Shown here one piece after another: positions 1 to 7,500 of a DNA stretch of 20,684 nt. A program made the translations under genes and the position numbers. Within the stretch, counting starts at the first letter, position 1; each line of letters starts with the position of its first letter. The stretch lies in assembly GCA_947629875.1 (NCBI GenBank), contig CANRFK010000012.1, positions 1-20,684 of the forward strand, in the 5' to 3' direction. This DNA comes from an uncultured Clostridia bacterium. Its GTDB lineage: Bacteria > Bacillota > Clostridia > Christensenellales > Borkfalkiaceae. A model generated the notes under the pieces. The model did no database searches and was not told where the DNA came from. It was given only the letters and a program-made list of their open reading frames with translations.

Positions 1-216
1 AAGTACAGGGAGAGCGTCATTCCCTCCGCCGTCAAGGCGCGCGTGTGCGTGGAGGCGGGCAGCCCGTACAGCTGGTACAAATACGCGGGCGACAAGGGCG
101 AGATCGTCGGAATGACCACCTTCGGCGCAAGCGGCCCCGCGCCCCTGCTCTTTGAGAAGTTCGGCTTCACCGTGGAGAACGTCGTAGAGAAGGCGAAGAA
201 GAGCCTCGCAAAGTAA
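1..216 (+). CDS. tkt: Transketolase, C-terminal fragment (5' end outside window)
   Basis: The reading frame is open from the first base and ends at TAA 214-216, giving 71 residues. Transketolase is a thiamine-diphosphate enzyme of the non-oxidative pentose phosphate pathway that moves two-carbon ketol units between sugar phosphates in the cytoplasm. The visible part matches the end of its C-terminal domain: a VEAGSPYSWYKY segment, then the family-typical FGASGPAPLLFEKFGFTVENVV ending split here as FGASGPAP and LLFEKFGFTVENVV. The catalytic and TPP-binding regions lie upstream of the window. A strong terminator follows 12 nt after the stop, so this gene ends its transcription unit. A 1-deoxyxylulose-5-phosphate synthase is the main alternative family, but the FGASGPAP/FGFT ending favours transketolase. 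Confidence 0.9.
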   Translation, partial: KYRESVIPSAVKARVCVEAGSPYSWYKYAGDKGEIVGMTTFGASGPAPLLFEKFGFTVENVVEKAKKSLAK

Positions 217-227
217 GATAAAATCGC

Positions 228-268
228 AAAAAAAGCGGTTCGCAAGCATGGTTGCGAACCGCTTTTTT
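228..268. terminator. Bidirectional rho-independent terminator
   Basis: A perfect 11-bp stem (GCGGTTCGCAA at 235-245 with TTGCGAACCGC at 252-262) closes a 6-nt loop. It is flanked by an A run on the left and a T6 run on the right, so it can end transcription in both directions: transketolase from the left and the minus-strand LRR protein (stop at 296) from the right. Confidence 0.93.
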
Positions 269-295
269 GCTTGAAGATAACTTAATTTGCGGACA

Positions 296-2620
296 TTATT
301 CCTGCGTCCAGATATATTCCGCGTAGTCCTCGGCGAGATACTTCGCCGCCTTTACGGGATCGCCGAGGTCGGTGAACGCTTGTTCGTCCGTTCCCTTATT
401 GTCCTTGGCGGCTTTCCAACCGTTTGCCTCTTGGAAGGTCGCCTGCGTGAGCTTCTCGCAGCCCGAGAACGCCCCCGCCCCGATCTCCTTGATCGTGGCC
501 GAAATGACGACGCTCTTCAACTCCTTGCATGCGGAGAAGGTCTTTGCGGCAATCGACGTGATCTTATCCGAGAGGACGACATTCTCGATCGCGCGGGGCA
601 CGGCGAAGATCGCAGTCTCTTCAACTTGCTTGCCATCCTTCGTGTATGTGTCCGTCCTGTAAAGCAACCCCTCTTCGGCGAAGAATGTGTAAGTGTGCTG
701 GTTGGACGAGGTGCCCTGCGTATAGGTGATGGTTTCTCCGCCCTCGATGGAGATGAACTTCAACTTGGTGCACGCGGAGAACGCATCCGCAGAGAGCGAA
801 GTGAGATCGTTCGAGAGGACGATGTTTTCGATCGCGCGCGGCACGGCGAAGATCTCCGTCTCCTCGGTCTCTTCATCGTTCTTCGTGGATTTGTCCGTCC
901 TGTAAAGGATGCCCTCTTCGGCGAAGAATGTGTAAGTGTGCTGGTTGGACGAGGTGCCCTGCGTATAGGTGATGGTTTCTCCGCCCTCGATGGAGATGAA
1001 CTTCAACTTGGTGCACGCGGAGAACGCATCCGCAGAGAGCGAAGTGAGATCGTTCGAGAGGACGATGTTTTCGATCGCGCGGGGTACGGCGAAGATCTCC
1101 GTCTCCTCGGTCTCTTCATCGTTCTTTGTGGATTTGTCCGTCCTGTAAAGCAGCCCCTCTTCGGCGAAATAGGTGTAGGCGTGCTGATTGGAGGAAGTGC
1201 CCTGCGTATAGGTGATCGTTTCTTCGCCCTCGATGGAGATGGACTTCAGCTCCGTGCACGCGGAGAACGCGTCCGCGGAGAGCGAAGTGAGATCGTTCGA
1301 GAGGACGATGTTTTCGATCGCGCGGGGCACGGTGTGCAGCGTTACCTCTTGGACGTCCTCCCCGCTCTTCGTGTAGCTATCCCTCTTGTAGAGGATGCCC
1401 GCCTCCGCAAAGTATGTGAAGGTGTGTTGGTTGGACGAAGTGCCCTGCGTAAAGGTGATCGTTTCTCCGCCATCGATGGAAATATTCGTGAGCTTGCCGC
1501 AGGCGGACAGCTTGTCGAGGCAGTTCTTGGAGCCCGAACTGAGTTTCAGGTCGGGCAAGAGGGTCATCTCGGACATGCCCTCCGCAACGGCGACGATGTC
1601 GGCCGCATCCTTGGTGTAGAGGATGTTATAGGCGGAACGGTACTTGGTGTTTTCGCTGTTCACCTGCAAAGCGGCGAGGGAAGCGCTCCCCTGCACCGCG
1701 TCCTCCGCAAACGACGTAACGCTCGCGGGCAGCGTGAGCTCGGTCAAGCCCGTCTCGGCGAGGCATCTGCTCTTCAATCTCGCAAGGGAATCGGAGACCT
1801 CAATGTGTGTGAGCCCCGTGCACTTGTCGAAGCAGCTCGTGCCCAATTCCTTTGCGGCGGTGACGACCTCTTCGAGGCGGTCGCACCCCATAAACATCCG
1901 CTCGGGCAGAATTTCGAGATTGCCCGTATCGATCTTTCCGATCCGGTTGCCGAGCTCTTGGCCGATATCGTTCTTCGTTGCCTCAAAACAGCTCTTTGCC
2001 GCGACCTTCGTATCCTCATGCACGGTCGCCTCGGCGAGGAAGGTATCCCCCGCCCCCATCAGAACGAGGTAGGGATTTTCCGCGTTGCCGATATAATTCA
2101 GCCCGCCGCTCTGTGTATATTCGATGGGCGCGCCGTCGAACACCTTCGAGCCGACGGTTTCCACCGTGTCGGGGAAGGAGATGGTGCGCAGGGAGGAACA
2201 CCGCTTCCATGCGCCGTCCCCGATGGTGCGCAGGGAGCTGCCGAGTTCGATCTCACGGAGCGAAGAATCTCCGGTGAATGCCTCCGCGCCGATACTCGTT
2301 ATACTGTCGGGCAAGACGATCTTCTGAAGTTTCGAAGAATCGATATGCGCGATCGACGTGACCTTTTTGCCGCCCACCTCTTCGGGAACGGTGAGCGTCT
2401 TCTTGCAAAACCACCCGTTTTTGTATGTATTCTTGATCTCGGAAACTTCCAGCGTTCCGTCCGCTTTTTCCGTATAGACCAATCTGTCGGCATCGGACCT
2501 GGTGGACGTCACGATGGCCCATATCCCCACCGCCAAAATGAGCACAATGACGAGCAAGATACCGATGATCCCCATGATTGGATTTTTCTCCCTGCCATTG
2601 CGTTGCTGTTCGTCGGCCAT
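296..2620 (-). CDS. Membrane-anchored BspA-like leucine-rich-repeat surface protein
   Basis: This 774-residue protein starts at ATG 2618-2620, chosen because AAAAGGGGAA lies just upstream; an in-frame extension to 2788 would add an unlikely basic leader and read across the promoter. A short charged N-terminus is followed by one hydrophobic segment (about residues 15-38), a signal anchor that would place the rest outside the cell. The ectodomain is built of LRR_5/BspA-type repeats: LPDSITSIGAEAF near residue 107 and LSNDLTSLSADAF further on. Residues about 370-696 contain four 81-residue units, each with an ITYTQGTSSNQH insert and an AEEGLLYR-type strand. BspA-like proteins often bind host or other bacterial surfaces, but no ligand can be read from the sequence. 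There is no LPXTG sorting signal; the protein ends in YIWTQE. It is monocistronic, between its own promoter and the shared terminator. Confidence 0.88.
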   Translation of the reverse strand: MADEQQRNGREKNPIMGIIGILLVIVLILAVGIWAIVTSTRSDADRLVYTEKADGTLEVSEIKNTYKNGWFCKKTLTVPEEVGGKKVTSIAHIDSSKLQKIVLPDSITSIGAEAFTGDSSLREIELGSSLRTIGDGAWKRCSSLRTISFPDTVETVGSKVFDGAPIEYTQSGGLNYIGNAENPYLVLMGAGDTFLAEATVHEDTKVAAKSCFEATKNDIGQELGNRIGKIDTGNLEILPERMFMGCDRLEEVVTAAKELGTSCFDKCTGLTHIEVSDSLARLKSRCLAETGLTELTLPASVTSFAEDAVQGSASLAALQVNSENTKYRSAYNILYTKDAADIVAVAEGMSEMTLLPDLKLSSGSKNCLDKLSACGKLTNISIDGGETITFTQGTSSNQHTFTYFAEAGILYKRDSYTKSGEDVQEVTLHTVPRAIENIVLSNDLTSLSADAFSACTELKSISIEGEETITYTQGTSSNQHAYTYFAEEGLLYRTDKSTKNDEETEETEIFAVPRAIENIVLSNDLTSLSADAFSACTKLKFISIEGGETITYTQGTSSNQHTYTFFAEEGILYRTDKSTKNDEETEETEIFAVPRAIENIVLSNDLTSLSADAFSACTKLKFISIEGGETITYTQGTSSNQHTYTFFAEEGLLYRTDTYTKDGKQVEETAIFAVPRAIENVVLSDKITSIAAKTFSACKELKSVVISATIKEIGAGAFSGCEKLTQATFQEANGWKAAKDNKGTDEQAFTDLGDPVKAAKYLAEDYAEYIWTQE
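540..1490 (-). repeat. Near-identical 243-bp tandem repeats within the LRR gene
   Basis: The same block recurs at a constant 243-bp step; for example CGGCGAAGAT begins at 601, 844 and 1087, and the related CGGTGTGCAG at 1330. Bases 671-838 are the same as 914-1081 by direct comparison (168 bp without a mismatch), while the outermost copies have drifted. Because 243 is 81 codons, gain or loss of a unit keeps the frame. Confidence 0.92.
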
Positions 2621-2701
2621 AAATATTCCCCTTTTTTTGCGGCATTGCCGTTTTTTCGTTCGAGACTGTACACTTCTACGTATAGTAGTAAGGATACTTT
2701 C

Positions 2702-2730
2702 ATGATACAGGAAGAAACCCGCCGTGTCAA
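2702..2730 (-). promoter_or_regulatory. Sigma-A promoter of the LRR surface protein
   Basis: On the minus strand TTGACA (2730-2725) is followed after exactly 17 nt by TATCAT (2707-2702). The start point would be near 2695, giving a leader of about 75 nt that includes the ribosome binding site and a small GGC/GCC hairpin. Confidence 0.8.
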
Positions 2731-2821
2731 GTCTTTCGGAAAAATTTCGGACAAAATGCGAAAAAATTTGATGAGCAAGGCGGCACATTGCGCCCGCTGA
2801 CTTTTACGGTACAATTGCACA

Positions 2822-2850
2822 TTGACAAATGCGCACGTGAGGCGTATAAT
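2822..2850 (+). promoter_or_regulatory. Perfect consensus sigma-A promoter predicted to give a leaderless mRNA
   Basis: TTGACA (2822-2827), a 17-nt spacer and TATAAT (2845-2850) match the sigma-A consensus at every position. Only GAAAGC separates the -10 box from the ATG at 2857, so the expected transcription start falls on or next to the start codon. No Shine-Dalgarno sequence sits at a usable distance: the nearest GAGG lies between the -35 and -10 boxes and would not be transcribed. Confidence 0.85.
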
Positions 2851-2856
2851 GAAAGC

Positions 2857-3606
2857 ATGAAGTTTTCGGTCATCGGGTGGACGAGTTACGAGGATGAGAA
2901 ATTTCCCGCGCACTGTGAGGACTACGACGCCGTGGACGGCGCCGTGGCGGAGGCGATACGGGCGGGCGGATTCCGCTTCGGCGGCGACACGCACCAAAAC
3001 GGCGATACGTGTACGCCCGTTTTAAGCGACGGCACGCGGGCGCAGTTCTCCTTCCGCGAATGGGGCTACGTGATGGCGGAAGCGCTCTCCCTCTACGACG
3101 AAAGCGGCCCCGACTACATGGCATGGTACATGGACATCGAACGGACGCTCTTGGGCGGCGAAAAGCTCGTGCTCCCGCCCGCGGGCGTGGATGAGAGCCG
3201 CATCCGTCCCCGCGAAGAACTTGCCGAGACCTTCCCCTTCTCTGTCTCCCCCGCCGCGTTCGACGCCGTCGCTTCGGGCAAAAAGACGGTGGAATTTTGC
3301 GCCCGTGAGAACGGGCTCGAACGGGTGTGCAGGGACGATTTTCTGCTCTATGAATGCGGGGAAAAGCGTTGCCGCGTGAGAGTAACGTCGGTGGAGCACT
3401 TCCCCTCCTTTGCGGCGCTCTTCGGCGGAGAGGACGACGGGGAGGAACTTCGCCGGCGCAAAAATCTCGTGCGGCGCGCCCTTTACGAGGGCTGCGATGC
3501 GCCTGCGCTGCGCTGCGAACTCGCCGAAAAGTATCCGAACGGAGAAAAAGAACTGTACTCTGTGGCGGCGTTCACCTTTGCACGCGCGGATGAGGAGGAA
3601 GCATGA
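2857..3606 (+). CDS. ASCH-like domain protein with conserved N-terminal domain (paralog A)
   Basis: This 249-residue protein of unknown function starts at ATG 2857; the start is supported by the matching MKF-VIGWT beginning of the downstream paralog. Residues 1 to about 125 form a domain I do not recognise, with blocks shared by both copies: GWT, RAGGFRFGGDTHQNG (36-50), TPVLSDGT and YMAWYMD. Residues about 128-245 resemble ASCH/PUA-like domains, with SGKKTVEF (140-147), a short strand-rich core and the VEHFPSFAALF segment. ASCH domains are linked to RNA binding or to nucleoside amidohydrolase activity, but no activity is shown here. The ELRL tetrad of paralog B is EFCA here, so this copy may have changed or lost a ligand-binding function. 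It is read from a predicted leaderless transcript and overlaps the next gene by ATGA (3603-3606). Confidence 0.85.
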   Translation: MKFSVIGWTSYEDEKFPAHCEDYDAVDGAVAEAIRAGGFRFGGDTHQNGDTCTPVLSDGTRAQFSFREWGYVMAEALSLYDESGPDYMAWYMDIERTLLGGEKLVLPPAGVDESRIRPREELAETFPFSVSPAAFDAVASGKKTVEFCARENGLERVCRDDFLLYECGEKRCRVRVTSVEHFPSFAALFGGEDDGEELRRRKNLVRRALYEGCDAPALRCELAEKYPNGEKELYSVAAFTFARADEEEA

Positions 3607-4361
3607 AATTCGAAGTCATCGGTTGGACTTACGATACGGACAGGCGGTTTCCCGACCACAAGGGCGACCCCGGGGCGGTGCTTCGCGCCGTGGTGGAAGC
3701 CCTCCGCGCGGGCGGCTACAAATTCGGGGGGAACACCCACCAGGACGGGGCGACGGGCACGCCCGTTCTCAATGACGGCACCAAGATGTGCTACTCGTGG
3801 CGGGGCTGGGGCGGCGTGATGGCGAAGGCCTTGAACCTGCCCAACAAGAACGGTATGGCGTACATGGCGTGGTACATGGATACCCTCGAGGCGATGATGG
3901 GAGAAAAGCGGCGGGAGATCATTCTGCCTCCGTGGGGCGTGGACGAGAAGCGCATCAAAAAGCGCGCAGAACTTGCCGAGACCTTTGAAATGCACCTGTG
4001 CCCCGAAGCGTTTGAGGCCGTCTCCGCAGGCAAAAAGACGGTGGAGCTGCGCCTCGGCGACGACAAGCACGCCCCCGTCTGCCGCGGGGATCTCATCGAA
4101 TTTCTCTGCGGGGAAAAACGGCGCCGCGTACGCGTGACGCAGGTGGATTATTTCGACGGTTTCGGAGACCTGTTTGAGCAGCGGGGGCATTTCGAGGGGG
4201 ACAAAGCGTACCGCCACAGGCTGGCGCTTGTGCGGCGCGCACGGTTCGGACACTGCAAAAACGCACAGACGCTGTCGGATTTTCTCTGCTCCGTCTACCC
4301 CGAGGAGAGGCGGAAAGGGTACCGCGCGATGGCGATCTCCTTCAAACTTACGGAGGAATAA
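3603..4361 (+). CDS. ASCH-like domain protein with conserved N-terminal domain (paralog B)
   Basis: This 252-residue protein is the tandem paralog of the gene before it. Its ATG overlaps the upstream TGA, and GAGGAGG at about 3592-3598 lies inside the upstream gene, so translation is probably coupled. The N-terminal domain keeps GWT, RAGGYKFGGNTHQDG (36-50), TPVLNDGT and YMAWYMD. The C-terminal part is the better ASCH match: AGKKTVELRL (142-151), a GDLIEFLCGEKRRRV stretch, VDYFDGFGDLF, and a final AMAISFKL strand. The conserved His and Gln in THQ and the acidic residues around it look like an active or binding site, but this is inference. Having both copies in one operon suggests a heterodimer or two linked specificities. 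No toxin, nuclease or phage gene is adjacent. Confidence 0.87.
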   Translation: MKFEVIGWTYDTDRRFPDHKGDPGAVLRAVVEALRAGGYKFGGNTHQDGATGTPVLNDGTKMCYSWRGWGGVMAKALNLPNKNGMAYMAWYMDTLEAMMGEKRREIILPPWGVDEKRIKKRAELAETFEMHLCPEAFEAVSAGKKTVELRLGDDKHAPVCRGDLIEFLCGEKRRRVRVTQVDYFDGFGDLFEQRGHFEGDKAYRHRLALVRRARFGHCKNAQTLSDFLCSVYPEERRKGYRAMAISFKLTEE

Positions 4362-4373
4362 AAAGATATACGC

Positions 4374-4410
4374 ACGAGCCGCCGCGGCTTTTTGAGCCGC
4401 GGCGGCTCGT
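4374..4410 (+). terminator. Strong 16-bp hairpin after the ASCH operon
   Basis: ACGAGCCGCCGCGGCT (4374-4389) pairs perfectly with 4395-4410 around a TTTTG loop, 12 nt past the stop of paralog B. It lacks a T run directly after the stem, so it is an atypical terminator or an mRNA-stabilising hairpin. Confidence 0.5.
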
Positions 4411-4435
4411 TCGGTATGAGGGGTGGAATGAGGAG

Positions 4436-4502
4436 GCGCCCCCTGTGTCCCCCTCCCCGAAACGGGGAGATGGATTTGGTGCCCCACTCCCCCAAGGGGG
4501 GC
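4436..4502. repeat. GC-rich palindromic spacer, possible dispersed repeat
   Basis: The spacer is dominated by G and C runs that fold into stacked hairpins: CTCCCCG (4453-4459) with CGGGGAG (4463-4469), and CCCCCAAGGGGG around 4489-4500. The composition is unlike the coding DNA on either side and resembles intergenic repeats seen in clostridial genomes. Only one copy is visible here, so its repetitive nature is unproven. Confidence 0.35.
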
Positions 4503-4524
4503 AAAAAGAGACCCCGCGAGAAGG

Positions 4525-4555
4525 TAAAAACAAGGCTCCCCCGTGAGGGGGAGCC
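4525..4555 (-). terminator. Rho-independent terminator of the 1833-aa lipoprotein gene
   Basis: GGCTCCCCC (4534-4542) and GGGGGAGCC (4547-4555) form a perfect 9-bp stem with a 4-nt loop. Read on the minus strand it is followed by TTGTTTTT, 24 nt beyond the stop codon of the lipoprotein gene. Confidence 0.85.
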
Positions 4556-4578
4556 GAACGTTTCATTGGGGGCGGACG

Positions 4579-7500
4579 TTATGCGCCCGCCTTGGCTTCG
4601 AGAGTGAGGCCTGCGCCCTTGACTGCGGTGATGGTCGCCGTGTACGTCGCATCGGGCGTCGTGATCGTCCAGACGTTCTTCTTCGACGGATCGCTCGTGT
4701 CCTTTACAAACGTCGCATCGAGGTACTTCTCTTGCGAGAACGTGAGAATGTATGCGACTTCGAAGTCTGCCGCCGTGCCCGTGTAAAGGAAGCGCAACGT
4801 GTAGCGGACGTCGCTCGTGGTGACTTCGCCGTAGTTGTAATCCCCCGTCTTGGTCGCGTTCGTGATGAAGCCGTTATCCTTTTGGATGGTGAACACGAAC
4901 GCCTCGTAACGGGTCTCTTCGGTGGCGTAGTCGAAGTGCTGGCGTGCAAGCGCCACCGTGTTCTCATCGATCGCGCCCCGGAAGAGGATCTGATCGGTGA
5001 CGCTCTGTGCGACGGTAATATCCACGATGTCCTTTTGTGCACCCGTGTAATGCGAACCGCCATCCCAGAGTTGCGCGAACGTCACTTCGCCGACCTCATC
5101 GATATCGATCACCTTCTCGACGACGATGGAGTGCATGATGAAGCGTTTGACGCCCGCTTTATCCTCATTCAGCCAGAAGCGGAGGACGTAATCCCTTTCA
5201 TCGCTCCCCTTTATGGTGATGGCGCGCACGTTGCCGAGGGAATTGGCCTCCGATTCCGTGCGGATGGCGTTGAGCGAGCCCTCATAGTGAAGAGCTGCAT
5301 CGAGACTATCCTCGACGTTGAGCGTGATCGTGAGCGCATGGCCTTCCTTGGGTTCGAGGTTGACCGCGCCGATGTGACCCGAGGCGATCACGAAGGTATC
5401 GCCCTCTATGGGAGCCGATGCGTTTACGCTCTCGTAGCGCTTGAATTCGCCGAATTCGGCCGGCGTCACATCAAACGTGTTTTCCGTGCCCGTATAGTGC
5501 AGGGTGAGGGTGTACTCTTCCACCCGCGAATCCATGCCGCTCGCAAGATAGGTGAGCAGCGCCTTGACCTTTCCTCCCTCATAGGAGACGACGACGCGGT
5601 AGCCCTGCCCGATGTTTGCAAACTGCGCCGCCACGGCGAAATCTGCGCCGTCGGGCGTGAATTTGAGCGTGAGGGGCGTCTTATAGTCGTCGTTCGTAAA
5701 GGTGAGCTCGCCGCCCGCGTACTTCGTATACGTCTTGGTCTCGTGCGTGTAGGTCGCGTCGCTCGGAAGCGTTGCCGTGGACTTCGCAAAGTTCGAGACG
5801 GCATAGAGTGTGACGGTGCTACCCGCGACGGTGTAGAAGTACTCCGTGCCGTCGATGATGAAGCGGGTGCCCGTGACGACGACGGAGGAGAAGTCCTCCG
5901 CGTAGTAGGCGGCAGCGTACTGCGCGTGATTTTTGAAGGTGTAGGTGTTAGCTTCGCCGATCTCGAATACGTCGCTGAACGAATCCGACTCGAATGCGCC
6001 GATGCCCTTCTGCTTATCAAACATGGTGTAGGTGCCGATGATGACGTCGCCGTACCTGTTGATATAGTGCGCGTCGCCGTAGCCGTCGAGCACGAGCGTC
6101 GTCCAATCCTCTTCGCGGAACAGGACAAAGTCGTTCTCATCGTTATGCTGTTCATAGATATACACCGTTTCGCCGTCGATCGTCTCGGTGGAGATGCGGA
6201 AGGTAAAGCTCACCTCTTCGTCCTCGGAGACAAACAGATACTCGTCGGAGCCGAGCGACTCGTAGGAGCCCGACCACAGCGTGATCCGATTGGAGCTGAC
6301 AGTGGCGGCGGAGATGCCGTCGAGCCGCAACACAGTCGAAGAATTGAGGAAGCCATCGGCAAACAGCGCGTAATCGCCGTAGGGAAGGGAGAGTGGAACG
6401 AGCTCGCCGCCTTCGTCTTCGATCTTGAAGAAGAAATCTTCGCTGATGGCGACCATGTTCCCGGCCGTAGGCACCGAAGCGCCGCCCCGCAACCGATAGA
6501 GCGCCCAGAAGTGCACCTGCCCTCCTGCCACATTATTATTGAACCCGTGATCGCTCGTGCCCGTGCCCACGGTGCCGATGTACATGTTGCCGAAGTACGT
6601 CTCTCCGAATATATCGACGTAGGTGGCGAGGATGCCCGGATAGCCTTGGCTCGAGATCGTGCCGCCGCCGCGCACCTTAAATTCGCCCACGCGGTGCGGA
6701 ATCTGCACCTGATAGAGGGGCATCGTACCCTGCTGGATCCCCGAAGCATCGTAGTAAGGCTGTACGGAGACATAATACGTGGAGCGGGCTTCCCCGTCAA
6801 AGGTAATATAGTATTCCAAGAAGTCGTATTCGGTCTGGCCATAGGGATCCACGTGGTAATTGGGCGTGGGTGCGTACGTCCCCGTCTTTTTGAGTTCGGT
6901 GATATCGTACATGTAATCATACTCGTAGTAGAAGACATTGCCCCTGCCGTCGAGCACGATATAGTGATATTCGGAGATGTTCTGGTTGCTGCCCATCTCA
7001 TACCAATAGCCGACATCGGAGCTCTCCGATACGTCGCTGACGCGCCTGCCTTCCACCTTGAAGATGTAATCGTAACTGCCGTCGTCGCCCTCGTCGAAGT
7101 AGATGAGCCTGCCGTTGTCCAAACCGATGGTATCGTAAATGACGCCCGTATGCGAATTGCCCGCATCGTCGGTATAGGTGTAGTAACCGTAGCCGTCGGC
7201 GACGAAGTTGTCGAACGAGAGATCGTCGTGGCGGGGAATATACATGCCGATGAAATCACCCTCCACTTCGTAGGTGCGGAAGATAAAGTTGTTGTACCCA
7301 TCAAAGTCGGAATTTTCCATGTCGGGAAGGCGCCGGGAAAGCGTGAACTCGTAATCGCCGTTCTTCGCCACCGTCGTGCCCACGCCGACCATACGGTACA
7401 TGCCGCTTTCAAGCTGATAGGCGAGGTAGGTCTCCCCTTCGGGCGTGCCGTCCACAAAGAAGAGCAGGCCGATGTAGGAGGTCTCCTCGAGCTCGGGCGT

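Noticed and set aside
540..1490. Regular 243-bp repeats considered as a CRISPR-like or satellite array
   Set aside because: The unit is far too long for CRISPR, has no unique spacers, and is a whole number of codons inside a continuous LRR reading frame.
2621..2788. Longer N-terminus for the LRR protein, starting at 2788
   Set aside because: It would read through the TTGACA/TATCAT promoter and place a basic leader ahead of the signal anchor; the start at 2620 has its own ribosome binding site.
287..2800. An 837-codon plus-strand open frame opposite the LRR gene
   Set aside because: It is codon-aligned with the minus-strand gene for the same reason. The minus-strand product has a membrane anchor, LRR units, a promoter and a ribosome binding site.
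2857..4361. ASCH pair considered as a toxin-antitoxin system
   Set aside because: The two genes are similar paralogs of similar size, not a small toxin plus antitoxin, and neither shows a DNA-binding motif or a known toxin fold.
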